In this document: positions 32,995 to 41,695 of the stretch, in pieces
How the letters are laid out: each line of letters begins with the position of its first letter
How positions within the stretch are numbered: position 1 is the first letter of the stretch
The notes under the pieces: generated by a model
What the model was told of the DNA's origin: nothing
Seen by the model: the letters and a program-made list of their open reading frames with translations, nothing else
Database searches by the model: none
Source: Micropruina sp.
Lineage (GTDB): Bacteria > Actinomycetota > Actinomycetes > Propionibacteriales > Propionibacteriaceae
Direction: 5' to 3'
Assembly (NCBI GenBank): GCA_016711205.1
Contig: JADJTM010000001.1
Span: forward strand, 744,001-808,000
DNA: 64,000 nucleotides
Position numbers and translations under genes: made by a program

Positions 32995-33822
32995 TCAGCC
33001 TGAGCGCCGGACACCGTCCACCAGGTCGGCCAGCACCGTCCGGACGCCGGTCAGATCGCCGGGATCGCCCGCGTCCTCGGCGGCCAGCATCGGCTTGATG
33101 AAGGCGGATCCGACGATGACGGCGTCCGCGAAGCCGGCCACGTCGTGCGCCTGGTCGCCGTTGGAGACACCCAGCCCGACCCCGACCAGGGTGTTTGGCG
33201 CGAGCCGGCGGACGCGGGCCACCAGGTCGGGAGCCAAGGACGATGACTGCGTGCGCGTGCCGGTGACGCCCATCACCGCGGTCGCGTACAGCCAGCCGCG
33301 GCAGGCGGCGGCGGTGGCGGCGATGCGCTCGTCCGAGGAGGAGGGCGAGACCAGGAAGATGCGATCCAGGCCGTGCGCATCGGACGCCTCGAACCAGTCG
33401 GAGGCCTCGTCCGGTACCAGGTCGGGCGTGATCAGCCCCGCTCCCCCGGCGGCGGCCAGGTCGCGGGCGAAGGCGTCCACGCCGTAACGGTCGACCAGGT
33501 TCCAGTAGGTCATCACCACCGGCGTCGTGCCGGTCGCGGCAACCGTCTCGACGGCGGTGAACACGTCACGGGTGCGCACACCGCGATCGAGCGCGCGGGT
33601 GCCCGCGCGCTGGATCACCACCCCGTCCAGCACCGGGTCGGAGTACGGCAGGCCGATCTCGATCAGGTCGGCGCCGGGTTGATCGTCGTCGCCGCAGAGT
33701 GCCCTGAGCACGTCGAGCGACCCCGGCACGTCGGGGTAGCCGACCGGGTAGTAGGCCACCAGCGCCTTGCGGCCCTGCCCGGCGGCGCGCCGGATCGCCT
33801 GGCCGGAGATGCCCGCGCTCAC
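32995..33822 (-). CDS. trpA: tryptophan synthase, alpha subunit
   Basis: A 275-residue TIM-barrel subunit that cleaves indole-3-glycerol phosphate to indole and glyceraldehyde-3-phosphate. The catalytic Glu is in ADLIEIGLPYSDPVLDGVVIQ and the catalytic Asp in GLITPDLVPDEASDWF. The phosphate loop is VGVGLGVSNGDQA, with IVGSAFIKPM after it. GTG 33822 is chosen because it overlaps the trpB stop as GTGA, giving the expected coupling of the two subunits. The longer open frame upstream is antisense to nothing useful and only shadows trpB. Confidence 0.95.
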   Translation of the reverse strand: MSAGISGQAIRRAAGQGRKALVAYYPVGYPDVPGSLDVLRALCGDDDQPGADLIEIGLPYSDPVLDGVVIQRAGTRALDRGVRTRDVFTAVETVAATGTTPVVMTYWNLVDRYGVDAFARDLAAAGGAGLITPDLVPDEASDWFEASDAHGLDRIFLVSPSSSDERIAATAAACRGWLYATAVMGVTGTRTQSSSLAPDLVARVRRLAPNTLVGVGLGVSNGDQAHDVAGFADAVIVGSAFIKPMLAAEDAGDPGDLTGVRTVLADLVDGVRRSG

Positions 33823-35054
33823 AGCTGGCCCCCCACACTGGCGTCGACCGAGCCGTCGATGCCGAACCACTTGATGGCGGTGTCGACGTCCTTGTCGCCG
33901 CGGCCCGAGAGGCAGATCACCAGAATCGGACGGGCGTCGGGGTACTTCGCCGCGATCCGCTTGCCCAACCGCATGGTGCCGGCGGCGGCGTGCGCCGACT
34001 CGATGGCCGGCATGATGCCCTCGGTGCGGGTGAGCAGCTGGAAGGCCTCCATCGCCTCGGCGTCCGTGACCGGTTCGTAGGTGGCGCGCTTGGTGTCGGC
34101 GAGCCACGAATGCTCGGGGCCGACGCCGGGGTAGTCGAGCCCCGCCGAGATCGAGTGGGACTCCTTGGTCTGCCCGTCCTCGTTCTGAAGAATGTAGGTG
34201 CGCATGCCGTGCAGCACGCCAACCGAGCCGCCGTAGATGGCGGACGCGTGGCGCCCGGTCTCGACCCCGTCGCCGCCGGCCTCGAAGCCGTAGAGCGCGA
34301 CGGTGGGTTCGTCCACGAAGTCGGCGAACATGCCCATGGCGTTGGACCCCCCGCCGACGCAGGCGGTGACGGCGTCCGGCAGGCGTCCGAACCGTTCGAG
34401 CACCTGGGCCCTGGTCTCGGTGCTGATCACCCGCTGAAACTCGCGGACCATCTTCGGGAACGGGTGCGGCCCGGCGACGGTGCCGATCAGGTAGTGGGTG
34501 TTGTCGACGCTGGCGACCCAGTCGCGCATGGCGTCGTTCATCGCGTCTTTCAGCGTCTGGCTACCGGATTCGACGGCGATCACTTCGGCCCCGAGCAGCT
34601 GCATGCGCGCCACGTTGAGCGCCTGCCGGTCGGTGTCGACCTTGCCCATGTAGACGCGGCATTCGAGGCCGAGCAGCGCGGCCGCGGTGGCGGTGGCCAC
34701 GCCGTGCTGGCCGGCGCCGGTTTCGGCGATCACCCGGGTCTTGCCCATGCGCTTGGTCAGCAGCGCCTGGCCGAGCACGTTGTTGATCTTGTGGCTGCCG
34801 GTGTGGTTCAGGTCCTCGCGCTTGAGCAGGACGATCGCGTTGCCGCAGTGCTTCGCGAACCGGGTGGCCTCAGTCAGCGGGGTGGGGCGTCCCGAATAGT
34901 TGCGGCGCAGGTCGTCCAGCTCGGCCCAGAAAGTGGGGTCGTCCATCGCCCGATCGAACTCGGCCTCGAGTTGGGCCAGAGCGGCGTACAGGGCTTCGGG
35001 AACGTACTTGCCCCCGAAGATCTCGAAGTGCCCCGCGGCATCGGGTAACGACAC
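33819..35054 (-). CDS. trpB: tryptophan synthase, beta subunit
   Basis: A 411-residue PLP enzyme that joins indole (channelled from TrpA) and serine to form tryptophan. The PLP lysine is in LNHTGSHKINNVLGQALL, the ETGAGQHGVATATAAALLG motif follows, and the phosphate-binding loop is VGGGSNAMGMFADF. The C-terminal LSGRGDKDV is typical. Length is normal. It overlaps trpA by 4 bases. In this genome trpB is separated from trpC by an ECF sigma factor gene and its partner. A gap of ~257 bases precedes it, so it may have its own promoter. Confidence 0.96.
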   Translation of the reverse strand: MSLPDAAGHFEIFGGKYVPEALYAALAQLEAEFDRAMDDPTFWAELDDLRRNYSGRPTPLTEATRFAKHCGNAIVLLKREDLNHTGSHKINNVLGQALLTKRMGKTRVIAETGAGQHGVATATAAALLGLECRVYMGKVDTDRQALNVARMQLLGAEVIAVESGSQTLKDAMNDAMRDWVASVDNTHYLIGTVAGPHPFPKMVREFQRVISTETRAQVLERFGRLPDAVTACVGGGSNAMGMFADFVDEPTVALYGFEAGGDGVETGRHASAIYGGSVGVLHGMRTYILQNEDGQTKESHSISAGLDYPGVGPEHSWLADTKRATYEPVTDAEAMEAFQLLTRTEGIMPAIESAHAAAGTMRLGKRIAAKYPDARPILVICLSGRGDKDVDTAIKWFGIDGSVDASVGGQL

Positions 35055-35311
35055 GTCAGTTCCTTGGTTCGTCAGGCAGTGGACGCTCCACTCTACGCAC
35101 TGTCGCTCCGGGACGTCCGGACGGTCCCGGGCGGCCAGATCAGCGGTCCGTTCCTGCTGCCCAGTGGCGCCAGACGCGGCGTGCGCGCGAGATTACGTCT
35201 AATCGCCACCCGGAAGGCGGCCGCGGCGCAACGTTGCCCACGGACGTATTCTCACGCCGCGGCGTCGTGACCCGCCTTGACGGTCAGCGTCGGTATTGAC
35301 GGTGTGCGCCG

Positions 35312-36316
35312 TCAGCAGCGAACCTCGTCATTCTCCACCGTGCACTTCTCCCGGCGCGCATTCTCCTGCACGTTCTTCGGCACCGAATCGACCAGTCGGG
35401 CGGCGATTCCCGTGGTCAGCGTGGCATCCCCGACGAAGCCGAAGAAGGTGCTCATCACCGTCCGTTCCCCGATCACCTGGCCATTGTCGGGATCGACGAT
35501 GAGTTGGCCGGTGCTACCGAAGATGTCGTTGCGCCCGATGGCCGCGCCGACGCGACCGTCGTCCAGCCGCGCTTCGGCGTCCTTCACTGTGGTGCCGGGA
35601 ATCGTGCGCAGCACCTCGAACAGGGCGGAGCGCAGATCCGCCGGGACGATGCCGGAACGCAGCACGTCCGCGACGTAGGTGAAGGCCTCATCATCGTGGT
35701 TGTTGCCACGCCCCTCGGTGTCGGCATACAGCCTGGCGCGCAGTTGAGCCGGGTCGCGCGGCAACGCGGCGAGCCAGGACGGTGACGGCAGGCTCCAGTA
35801 GGCGGGCATCTGCTCAGGGCTGAGATTGGTGGTCCACGTGTCGCCCGGGCTCCAGGTCACCGGCCCGGTGGGAGGGGGCCCGGAAAGCTGCCGTACCGTC
35901 GTAGCGCCCCCACGCACGAACCAGGTGGGCCGCTTGCCGTCGACCGCGACGTAATCGACGTGCTCCACGCGCACCAGGAAGAGTCGATTGTCCTGGTCGC
36001 CGTAGATGTTGGTGCCGGTCCGCGTGAGTTGCCAGTACTGGCCAGGCCGGGACCTTTCGTCGAAGGCATGAATGGCGGCTTGGTGGAGCACCTCGGACGC
36101 CTGGGCGCTGCCGATGCTCGCGGTCACGGACTGAAAGATCAGCCCGGCCACCACCAACGCAGCGCATGCGGCCAGCAGAAGGCGTCCGCGAGAGCGACGA
36201 ACCGGTGTGGCGGCGACAGCCTCGTCCAGCATCTTCGCGCGCTCATCCGGGTCGTAGGCCGGCACGGACGCACCGGGATCGCTGGTCCGCATCTGGTCTT
36301 CAAACAGGAGGTTCAT
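35312..36316 (-). CDS. CU044_5270-type membrane-anchored partner of the ECF sigma factor
   Basis: A 334-residue protein with one transmembrane helix (LLLAACAALVVAGLIFQ, residues ~46-62) after a short cytoplasmic N-terminus. The large C-terminal domain (SEVLHQAAIHAFDERSRPGQYW, TWSPGDTWTTNLSPEQMPAYW, RLDDGRVGAAIGRND, IVDPDNGQVIGERTVM) matches the CU044_5270 family. These genes nearly always follow an ECF-type sigma factor in actinobacteria and are presumed anti-sigma or sensor partners. Start ATG 36316 has GAGGAG in front and lies 9 bases after the sigma stop, so the pair is one operon. The anti-sigma role is family inference; no ZAS motif is seen. Confidence 0.8.
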   Translation of the reverse strand: MNLLFEDQMRTSDPGASVPAYDPDERAKMLDEAVAATPVRRSRGRLLLAACAALVVAGLIFQSVTASIGSAQASEVLHQAAIHAFDERSRPGQYWQLTRTGTNIYGDQDNRLFLVRVEHVDYVAVDGKRPTWFVRGGATTVRQLSGPPPTGPVTWSPGDTWTTNLSPEQMPAYWSLPSPSWLAALPRDPAQLRARLYADTEGRGNNHDDEAFTYVADVLRSGIVPADLRSALFEVLRTIPGTTVKDAEARLDDGRVGAAIGRNDIFGSTGQLIVDPDNGQVIGERTVMSTFFGFVGDATLTTGIAARLVDSVPKNVQENARREKCTVENDEVRC

Positions 36317-36325
36317 GGTTGCTCC

Positions 36326-36877
36326 TCAATGCTGTGGCGAGCATGGCTCGGCCGAACGGACGCTGGGTGGTTCCGGATGAAGGCTCGCCCCGTAGAACTC
36401 CTGGGCGCTCTGTCGCGCCCGCATCAGCCTGGTGCGCGCGGCCCCTGGGGTGATGCCGAGTACGACCGCGATCTCACTGGGCGTTAGCTGATCCCACACG
36501 GTGAGGCGCAGGACTTCCGCATCGGTGGGGGGCAACGCATCCAGGATGCTGTCCACCAGTAACCGGGTTTCGTCCTCGGCGGACGGGCTTTCGGTCGCGT
36601 GGCTGTTCCAACGGACGGTCTCACGTAGCGTCGCCTGCCGGCTACTGCTGCGAAAGTGGTGCAGCACGGCGTGGCGAGCCGTCTGCAGCAGCCAGCCCAG
36701 CGCATCGTCCGGCACGTCGACTCGGCGACGCCAGGCCGAGATGAACACCTCCGAGACGATGTCATCTCCCGCATCGGCGCCGACTCGGCGAACAGCGAAG
36801 GCGCGCACACGAAGTCCGTGCTGATCGAATAGGCGCTCGAGCCAGCCTCGGTCCCGGTTAGGCGGGGAATGTCTCAT
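36326..36877 (-). CDS. ECF-type RNA polymerase sigma factor
   Basis: A 183-residue sigma-70 family factor with regions 2 and 4 only. Region 2 is visible in LRVRAFAVRRVGADAGDDIVSEVFISAWRR and DDALGWLLQTARHAVLHHFR. Region 4 (the -35 binding HTH) is in LRLTVWDQLTPSEIAVVLGITPGAARTRLMRAR. No C-terminal extension beyond a short Pro/Ser tail. The target promoter is unknown; such pairs often autoregulate. It sits between trpC and trpB, which is unusual, with the CU044_5270 partner directly downstream. Confidence 0.9.
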   Translation of the reverse strand: MRHSPPNRDRGWLERLFDQHGLRVRAFAVRRVGADAGDDIVSEVFISAWRRRVDVPDDALGWLLQTARHAVLHHFRSSSRQATLRETVRWNSHATESPSAEDETRLLVDSILDALPPTDAEVLRLTVWDQLTPSEIAVVLGITPGAARTRLMRARQSAQEFYGASLHPEPPSVRSAEPCSPQH

Positions 36878-36984
36878 GCCCTGTAGTTCCCGCTCGTGCC
36901 GCTGGCGTCACAGCTGAGGCCGAAGTGTCTGTGCATAGTAGTGAAGTCGGTGGCTCGTTGACCGACGTCGCTCCCGTCGTGCCG

Positions 36985-37125
36985 GGCCGGAGATTCCGGC
37001 GTTCGCCGGAATGACGAGTCTGCGGATGGGTTTCGGCAACTTCGATCACCGCTGGTCTAGCCTGCCGAGACCCTGCTGGGGTGATCCGGCGGCTGTGAGA
37101 TTCCGGCGTTCACCGCAATGACGAG
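36985..37125. repeat. two hairpin-family repeats
   Basis: Two copies of GAGATTCCGGCGTTC-xCCGxAATGACGAGTC-type sequence, at about 36989-37020 and 37097-37128, lie in the gap between the trpC stop and the sigma factor gene. The first keeps perfect arms TTCCGGCG / CGCCGGAA. The second has GCAATG in place of GGAATG and a broken arm. They are members of the window-wide CCGGCG..GCCGGGATGACG family with TT/AA at the stem base. Confidence 0.65.
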
Positions 37126-37137
37126 TCCGCGAAGGAC

Positions 37138-37920
37138 CTACGAGCCGGCGGCGATGAAGTCCGCGACCGCCCGGCGCGGGTCACCGTGCTTGACCAGGGC
37201 CTCGCCGACCAGGATCACCTCAGCGCCCGCATCGGCGACCACCCGGACGTCCGCCGTGCTCAGAATGCCGGACTCCGCGACCTTGACCACCCCGGACGGG
37301 ATCAGCCCGGCCAGCCGCTCGAACTGGCGCAGGTCGACCTCGAGTGTCTGCAGGTTGCGGTTGTTGACCCCGAGCAGGTACGCCCCGGCGTTCAGCGCCC
37401 GCTGCACCTCATCGGCGGTGTGCGCCTCGACCAGGATGGTCAGGCTCAGGGTGCGTGCCACGTCCATCAAGCGAGCCAGGTCGGCATCGCTCAGGGAGGC
37501 CACGATCAGCAACGCCAGATCGGCCCCCGCGGCGCGCGCCTCCCACAACTGGTACTCGGTGACGATGAAGTCCTTGCGCAGCACCGGCAGGTCGACGGCG
37601 GCCCGTACAGCCACCAGATCGTCCAGCGAGCCACCGAAGCGCCGGCGTTCGGTCAGCACCGAGATCGCGGACGCACCCCCCGCCTCGTATTCGATCGCCA
37701 GCGCGGCCGGATCGGCGATCTCGGCCAATGCCCCCTTGCTCGGACTCGACCGCTTCACCTCGCTGATGATCGCCAGCGGTGCGGCGCGGAACGCGGGCAT
37801 CGGGTCGCGAGTGGGCGGAAGCAACGCCACCTTGACCGCCAGTTCGTCCAGCGTGCGCAGCGCCTGGCGCTCGGCGAGATCCTCGCGAACGCCGGCGACG
37901 ATCTCGTCCAGCACACCCAT
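37138..37920 (-). CDS. trpC: indole-3-glycerol phosphate synthase
   Basis: A 260-residue TIM barrel that closes the indole ring of CdRP. The catalytic residues lie in the expected blocks: Lys in AIISEVKRSSPSKG, Glu/Lys in LPVLRKDFIVTEYQLWEA, Glu in ILVEAHTADE, Asn in LLGVNNRNLQTLEVDL and the phosphate site in VKVAESGILSTADV. ATG 37920 (MGVLDEIV) is the standard start. It is directly downstream of the HGxxPAAW gene (2 bases between stop and ATG) in the hisI-trpE-...-trpC operon. Confidence 0.96.
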   Translation of the reverse strand: MGVLDEIVAGVREDLAERQALRTLDELAVKVALLPPTRDPMPAFRAAPLAIISEVKRSSPSKGALAEIADPAALAIEYEAGGASAISVLTERRRFGGSLDDLVAVRAAVDLPVLRKDFIVTEYQLWEARAAGADLALLIVASLSDADLARLMDVARTLSLTILVEAHTADEVQRALNAGAYLLGVNNRNLQTLEVDLRQFERLAGLIPSGVVKVAESGILSTADVRVVADAGAEVILVGEALVKHGDPRRAVADFIAAGS

Positions 37921-37922
37921 GC

Positions 37923-38138
37923 TCAGGCCTGGCCCAGCCCCATCTTGTGCATCACGCCACCGACCACGGCGCCGGCCAGCACGACAACGATCCCGATCCA
38001 GAACAGCACCCAGTTCATGCCCATCAGAAAGCCCACGGCGCCGATCAGAAAACCGATCAGGGCGATGGTGCTGCCGGTCCAGGCGGCCGGGGTGCGGCCA
38101 TGGTGGTAGTGCTTGCCGTGGTTGGCGCCCTCGCTCAT
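37923..38138 (-). CDS. HGxxPAAW-motif small membrane protein
   Basis: A 71-residue protein with the motif HGRTPAAWTG near the N-terminus after a His-rich stretch (HGKHYHHG). Two hydrophobic segments follow (IALIGFLIGAVGFLMGM and VLFWIGIVVVLAGAVVGGVM). HGxxPAAW proteins are found next to trp genes in many actinobacteria and have no known function. It lies between the trp-associated membrane protein and trpC with 2 bases to the trpC ATG. The start is ATG 38138; longer frames read into the upstream gene. Confidence 0.85.
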   Translation of the reverse strand: MSEGANHGKHYHHGRTPAAWTGSTIALIGFLIGAVGFLMGMNWVLFWIGIVVVLAGAVVGGVMHKMGLGQA

Positions 38139-38164
38139 CGTGCCTCCAGTTGCTGGTCGTCGGC

Positions 38165-38684
38165 CTATTCTTGCCGCTCGCGCGGCGCATCGCCACCCGC
38201 GCCACGCTCGGGGCTCACGGTCGGGTCCTCGCCCGCGTCCAGCGCCTTCCAGGTGTCGAGCGCCGGGTCGGGCGTGGCCGCCGCGCGGGCCGCCCGCGGT
38301 GCCGCGACCAGCGTCAGCGCCGCCCCGACGGCCGCCGCAGCCGCGCCCGCCAGATAGACCCAGCGCCACCAGGTGGCAGTGATAGCGGCATCGGTCAGAG
38401 TGCTGCCGGCCAACGTCGCCGGTGCGGCCGCGTTCACCGCGAGCCACCGCCGCGGCGAGCATCAGCAACGCCACCAGCACGATCACGATGCGGCGGGCGA
38501 CCGGGCGCAGCCAGCTGCTCAGAAACGCGCCGGCCAGTCCCGCCAGCACCATTATCGACGCGGCCCCGGACGTCGCCCCGCTGCCGGTCTGGTTGCTGCT
38601 GCCGGCGCTCCACCAGGGCTGGCCGGACGCCACCAGCGCCACCACGGCACCACCCCACAGCAGGGCGAGCGACACGCCACGCAT
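38165..38684 (-). CDS. Trp biosynthesis-associated membrane protein, TIGR02234 type (frameshifted here)
   Basis: Two frames give one ~170-residue membrane protein. The first (ATG 38684) has a TM helix, SLALLWGGAVVALVASGQPWW, and a second pair (SIMVLAGLAGAFLSSW; RIVIVLVALLMLAAAVAR). The second continues with AAAPATLAGSTLTDAAITAT and the last TM (WVYLAGAAAAAVGAALTLVAA), then a charged tail ending RERQE. QPWW before a Ser/Gly-rich loop is typical of TIGR02234 proteins, which sit in actinobacterial trp operons with unknown function. The break lies at about 38431-38445. The start is 5 bases after the trpE stop, so it belongs to the operon. Confidence 0.75.
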
Positions 38685-38689
38685 GCGGC

Positions 38690-40207
38690 TCAGGCCCCGT
38701 TCAGGCGACGCAGCCGGTGCGCCGCCTCGATGGCCCGCAGCACCGCGGCCGCCTTGTGCTGCACCTCCTGCTCTTCACTGGCCGGCACCGAGTCGGCAAC
38801 GATGCCGGCCCCGGCCTGCACGTGCGCCGTACCGTTCTTGAGCACCGCGGTGCGAATCGCGATCGCCACATCGGAGTTGCCGGCGAAGTCGAAGTAGCCG
38901 ACCACGCCGCCGTACAGCCCGCGCCGGGAGACCTCGAGCCGGTCGATGATCTCCATCGCGCGCACCTTGGGTGCCCCCGACAGTGTGCCCGCCGGAAAGC
39001 ACGACAGCGTCACGTCGAGCGCGCTGCGTCCGGGCGCCAGTTCGCCGACCACCGCCGCCTCCAGATGCATGATGTGGCTGTAGCGGCGCACCTTCATGAA
39101 CTCGACCACCTCGACGGTGCCCGGTTTGCACACCCGGCCCAGATCGTTGCGGCCGAGATCGACCAGCATCAGGTGTTCGGCGCGTTCCTTGGGGTCGGCG
39201 AGCAGTTCGGCCTCCATGGCTGCGTCGCTGGCCGCGGAGCGTCCGCGGGGCCGGGAGCCGGCGATCGGGTGGGTCTCGGCGCGTCCGTTCTGAACGGTGA
39301 CCAGGGCCTCGGGGCTCGACCCCACCACCGCCAGGCCCGGCAGCCGCAGCAGGTACAGGTACGGGCTGGGGTTGCTGCGCCGCAGCAACCGGTAGACGTC
39401 GAGCGGGTCGGCGTCGGTGACCAGGTCGAAGCGCTGGCTGGGCACGATCTGAAAGGCCTCGCCGGCCTTGATCTCTTCGACCGCCGCCGCAACGGCGGCC
39501 ATGTACTGCTCCGGCGTGCGCTGCCGGACGATGGTGGGCAAGGCCACCGTCTCGTCGGCGATGGCGACCAGCGCCTCGGCGGGTTCGGCCAGCCGAGCCG
39601 TCATCGCCAGCACCCGGTCACGAGCATCGGTCCACGCCTGCTCGGCCCGCTCGGGCGAGTCGTCGAAGTTGATCGCGTTGGCGACCAGCCAGACCTCGCC
39701 GCTGTGGTGGTCGAGAATCGCCATGTCGCTGACCAGCATCATCACCAGTTCGGGCAGGTGCAGGTCGTCCGGGTTGGCGTCGGGCAACACCTCCAGCCTG
39801 CGGACGATGTCGTAGGCCAGATACCCGACCATGCCCGAGACCAGCGGCGGCAGGGTCTCGTCCGAGGGCGTGTGCAGAATCTGCAGCGTCTGCGCCAGCA
39901 CCTGCAACGGGTCGCCGCCGCTGGGCAGGCCGACGACCTCGCGTCCGCTCCAGACGGCTTCGCCGTCGCGCTCGCTGAGGGTGGCCACCGCGTTCACACC
40001 GACGAACGACCACCGCGACCACATGCCGTTGTCGGCCGACTCGAGCAGAAAAGTGTTCTCGCGTTGCCCGCACAGCTGGTGGTACAGCCCCACGGCCGTC
40101 AGGTCGTCCGCGAGCAGCTTGGTGTGCACGCTGACCACCCGGCGGCCGGCCGCCATGCGCAGAAAGCCGGGCAGGTCGGGGGTGAGCGCCGGCTCAGGCA
40201 TCGGCAC
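38690..40207 (-). CDS. trpE: anthranilate synthase component I
   Basis: A 505-residue chorismate-binding enzyme that makes anthranilate from chorismate and an amino group from its amidotransferase partner (not in this window). C-terminal catalytic blocks are visible: PSQRFDLVTDADPLDVYRLL, PEALVTVQNGRAETHPIAGSR, VDLGRNDLGRVCKPGTVEV, LSCFPAGTLSGAPKVRAMEII and QAGAGIVADSVPASEEQE. The N-terminal ESADNGMWSRWSFVG resembles the feedback-binding LLES element. GTG 40207 overlaps hisI by 14 bases; ATG 40201 is an alternative start. It leads the trp genes downstream of hisI. Confidence 0.95.
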   Translation of the reverse strand: MPMPEPALTPDLPGFLRMAAGRRVVSVHTKLLADDLTAVGLYHQLCGQRENTFLLESADNGMWSRWSFVGVNAVATLSERDGEAVWSGREVVGLPSGGDPLQVLAQTLQILHTPSDETLPPLVSGMVGYLAYDIVRRLEVLPDANPDDLHLPELVMMLVSDMAILDHHSGEVWLVANAINFDDSPERAEQAWTDARDRVLAMTARLAEPAEALVAIADETVALPTIVRQRTPEQYMAAVAAAVEEIKAGEAFQIVPSQRFDLVTDADPLDVYRLLRRSNPSPYLYLLRLPGLAVVGSSPEALVTVQNGRAETHPIAGSRPRGRSAASDAAMEAELLADPKERAEHLMLVDLGRNDLGRVCKPGTVEVVEFMKVRRYSHIMHLEAAVVGELAPGRSALDVTLSCFPAGTLSGAPKVRAMEIIDRLEVSRRGLYGGVVGYFDFAGNSDVAIAIRTAVLKNGTAHVQAGAGIVADSVPASEEQEVQHKAAAVLRAIEAAHRLRRLNGA

Positions 40208-40589
40208 GCTCCCGGTTGATCCCGCTCGCGCCTTCGGCGACGCCCGCGCCTTCGGCGAGCAGCACCCGGTCGGTGAAACAGCTGACCGCGCCGGTGTGAC
40301 AGGCCGGTCCGGTCTGCTGCACCAGCACCAGCAGCGTGTCGCCGTCGCAGTCCAGCCGCACCTCGCGCACGTGCTGGGTGTGGCCGGACGTCTCGCCCTT
40401 GACCCAGTACTGCTGGCGGCTGCGCGACCAGTAGGTGCCCCGCCGGGTGCTCAGCGTGCGGGCCAGCGCCTCGTCGTCCATCCAGGCCAGCATCAGCACC
40501 TCGCGCGAGACGGCGTCCTGCACGACGGCGGGCACCAGCTTCTCAGGGTTGCGCTTGAGCAGCGCGGCGATGGTCGGATCGAGACTCAC
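40194..40589 (-). CDS. hisI: phosphoribosyl-AMP cyclohydrolase
   Basis: A 131-residue Zn/Mg-dependent hydrolase of histidine synthesis that opens the adenine ring of PR-AMP. Signature residues: AVVQDAVSREVLMLAWM, TGTYWSRSRQQ-like RRGTYWSRSRQQYWVKGETSGH, and the metal-binding LDCDGDTLLVLVQQTGPACHTG. The PR-ATP pyrophosphatase domain is absent, as in other actinobacteria where hisE is separate. Start GTG 40589. It overlaps trpE by 14 bases, so histidine and tryptophan genes are coupled here, a common actinobacterial arrangement. Confidence 0.95.
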   Translation of the reverse strand: MSLDPTIAALLKRNPEKLVPAVVQDAVSREVLMLAWMDDEALARTLSTRRGTYWSRSRQQYWVKGETSGHTQHVREVRLDCDGDTLLVLVQQTGPACHTGAVSCFTDRVLLAEGAGVAEGASGINRERADA

Positions 40590-40634
40590 CCGGTCATTGT
40601 GTCAGGGCGTTGGCACGTCCCCTACGCTGGCCGC

Positions 40635-41258
40635 ATGTCGCGCGCCCAGACCGAACGAGCCCACCTCTGCGATGCCCTGCTGAGCGTCGGCCCCGCCGCA
40701 CCCACCCTGTGCGAGGGCTGGACGGCGCACGACCTGGCGGCCCACGTGTGGCTGCGCGAGAACGAACAGCTGAGCGCGCTGGGGTTCGTCGTGCCGGCGT
40801 TGAAGCAGCGCACCGACGAGCGGATGACCCAGCTCAAGCGCCAACTGCAGTACGTCGAACTGGTGGAGCTGATCAGGCAGGGCCCGCCGAGGCTCTCGGT
40901 GTTCGGGCTGGTGCCCGGAGCCGACGAGGCGGCCAACTCGGTGGAGTACCTGATCCACGGCATGGACGTGCGGCGGGCGGGCGGGCTGCCCGAACCCGAG
41001 CGCGACGGTGGCTTTCTGGACTGGGCGTGGTCGCGGGTCTCGAAGGTCGCGCCGTTGGTGCTGCACAAGGCGCCGGTGGCGCAGGTTCTGGAGTGGGACG
41101 GACGTCCCGACGCGAGCGTGCGAGCCGGCCGGGGCAACCGCATCGTCACCGTGATCGGCCGTCCGGACGAGCTGCTGCTCTACTCGTTCGGACGCCGCGG
41201 CGCCGCCGAGGTGCGCCTGGTCGGGCTGGACGAGGCCGTCGCGGCACTGCGCGCCTGA
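40635..41258 (+). CDS. TIGR03085 family protein (DinB/mycothiol-dependent maleylpyruvate isomerase-like)
   Basis: A 207-residue protein of the DinB-like four-helix fold. ERAHLCDALLSVGPAAPTLCEGWTAHDLAAHVW carries a putative metal-binding His. VEYLIHGMDVRRAGG in the middle and GRPDELLLYSFGRRGAAEV near the end fit TIGR03085, an actinobacterial subgroup of the mycothiol-dependent maleylpyruvate isomerase family. Start ATG 40635. It is divergent from hisI with 45 bases between the starts, so a shared promoter region is likely. The substrate is unknown. Confidence 0.8.
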   Translation: MSRAQTERAHLCDALLSVGPAAPTLCEGWTAHDLAAHVWLRENEQLSALGFVVPALKQRTDERMTQLKRQLQYVELVELIRQGPPRLSVFGLVPGADEAANSVEYLIHGMDVRRAGGLPEPERDGGFLDWAWSRVSKVAPLVLHKAPVAQVLEWDGRPDASVRAGRGNRIVTVIGRPDELLLYSFGRRGAAEVRLVGLDEAVAALRA

Positions 41259-41614
41259 CCCCACCGGTAGAGCGCGAGCGCCGGCAGCAGCCCGAGCAGG
41301 TCGGCTGCGACGTCGGTGAGGTCGCCGTCGCGTCCGGGCAGCCACAGGTGCTGTGCGATCTCGCTGAGCACGGCGTTGCCGGCGAACACGGCGATCGGCC
41401 ACCAGTGCCGGGTCAGCAGCACCGCCAGCACCGACGGCACCGCGAAGCCCAGAAAGTGCAGCACCTTGTCGGCGTGCGCAAACAGTTCGACCCCGCCGGG
41501 CTCGGCCGGGGTGTAGAGCCCGTACAGATGCAGCCCGACGGCGAAGGCGAGCGCGGCCGCCAGCAGGCGGCGGGCGCGCACGTCCGGCTGCCACCGGGCA
41601 TCGATCGGGCTCAC
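41180..41614 (-). CDS. VanZ-like family membrane protein
   Basis: A 144-residue membrane protein. The VanZ-type pattern is seen: HADKVLHFLGFAVPSVLAVLL, then NAVLSEIAQHLWLPGRDGDLTDVAADLLGLLPALAL, where SE..Q, PGR and D..D..A are the family hallmarks. Three to four hydrophobic spans. GTG 41614 (MSPIDARW) is chosen over the longer frame, which starts in the serC leader. The last 26 codons overlap the 3' end of the convergent TIGR03085 gene; the tail there (ARSAATASSSPTRRTSAAPRR) looks like read-through, so the true end may have been lost. Function unknown. Confidence 0.65.
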   Translation of the reverse strand: MSPIDARWQPDVRARRLLAAALAFAVGLHLYGLYTPAEPGGVELFAHADKVLHFLGFAVPSVLAVLLTRHWWPIAVFAGNAVLSEIAQHLWLPGRDGDLTDVAADLLGLLPALALYRWGQARSAATASSSPTRRTSAAPRRPNE

Positions 41615-41695
41615 CGGGCAAGTCTGCCAGTGCTCGTCCGGCCCGAATGGCGATGCAGGGTGCGCCGAGCGGGCAAACGCTGAGAGAATCACCTC

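Noticed and set aside
35055..35311. trp leader peptide or T-box before trpB
   Set aside because: I found no short frame with adjacent Trp codons and no T-box core motif in the 257 bases.
37118..40219. 1033-codon plus-strand open frame opposite trpC/trpE
   Set aside because: It is a shadow of trp genes; no motif and no ribosome site.
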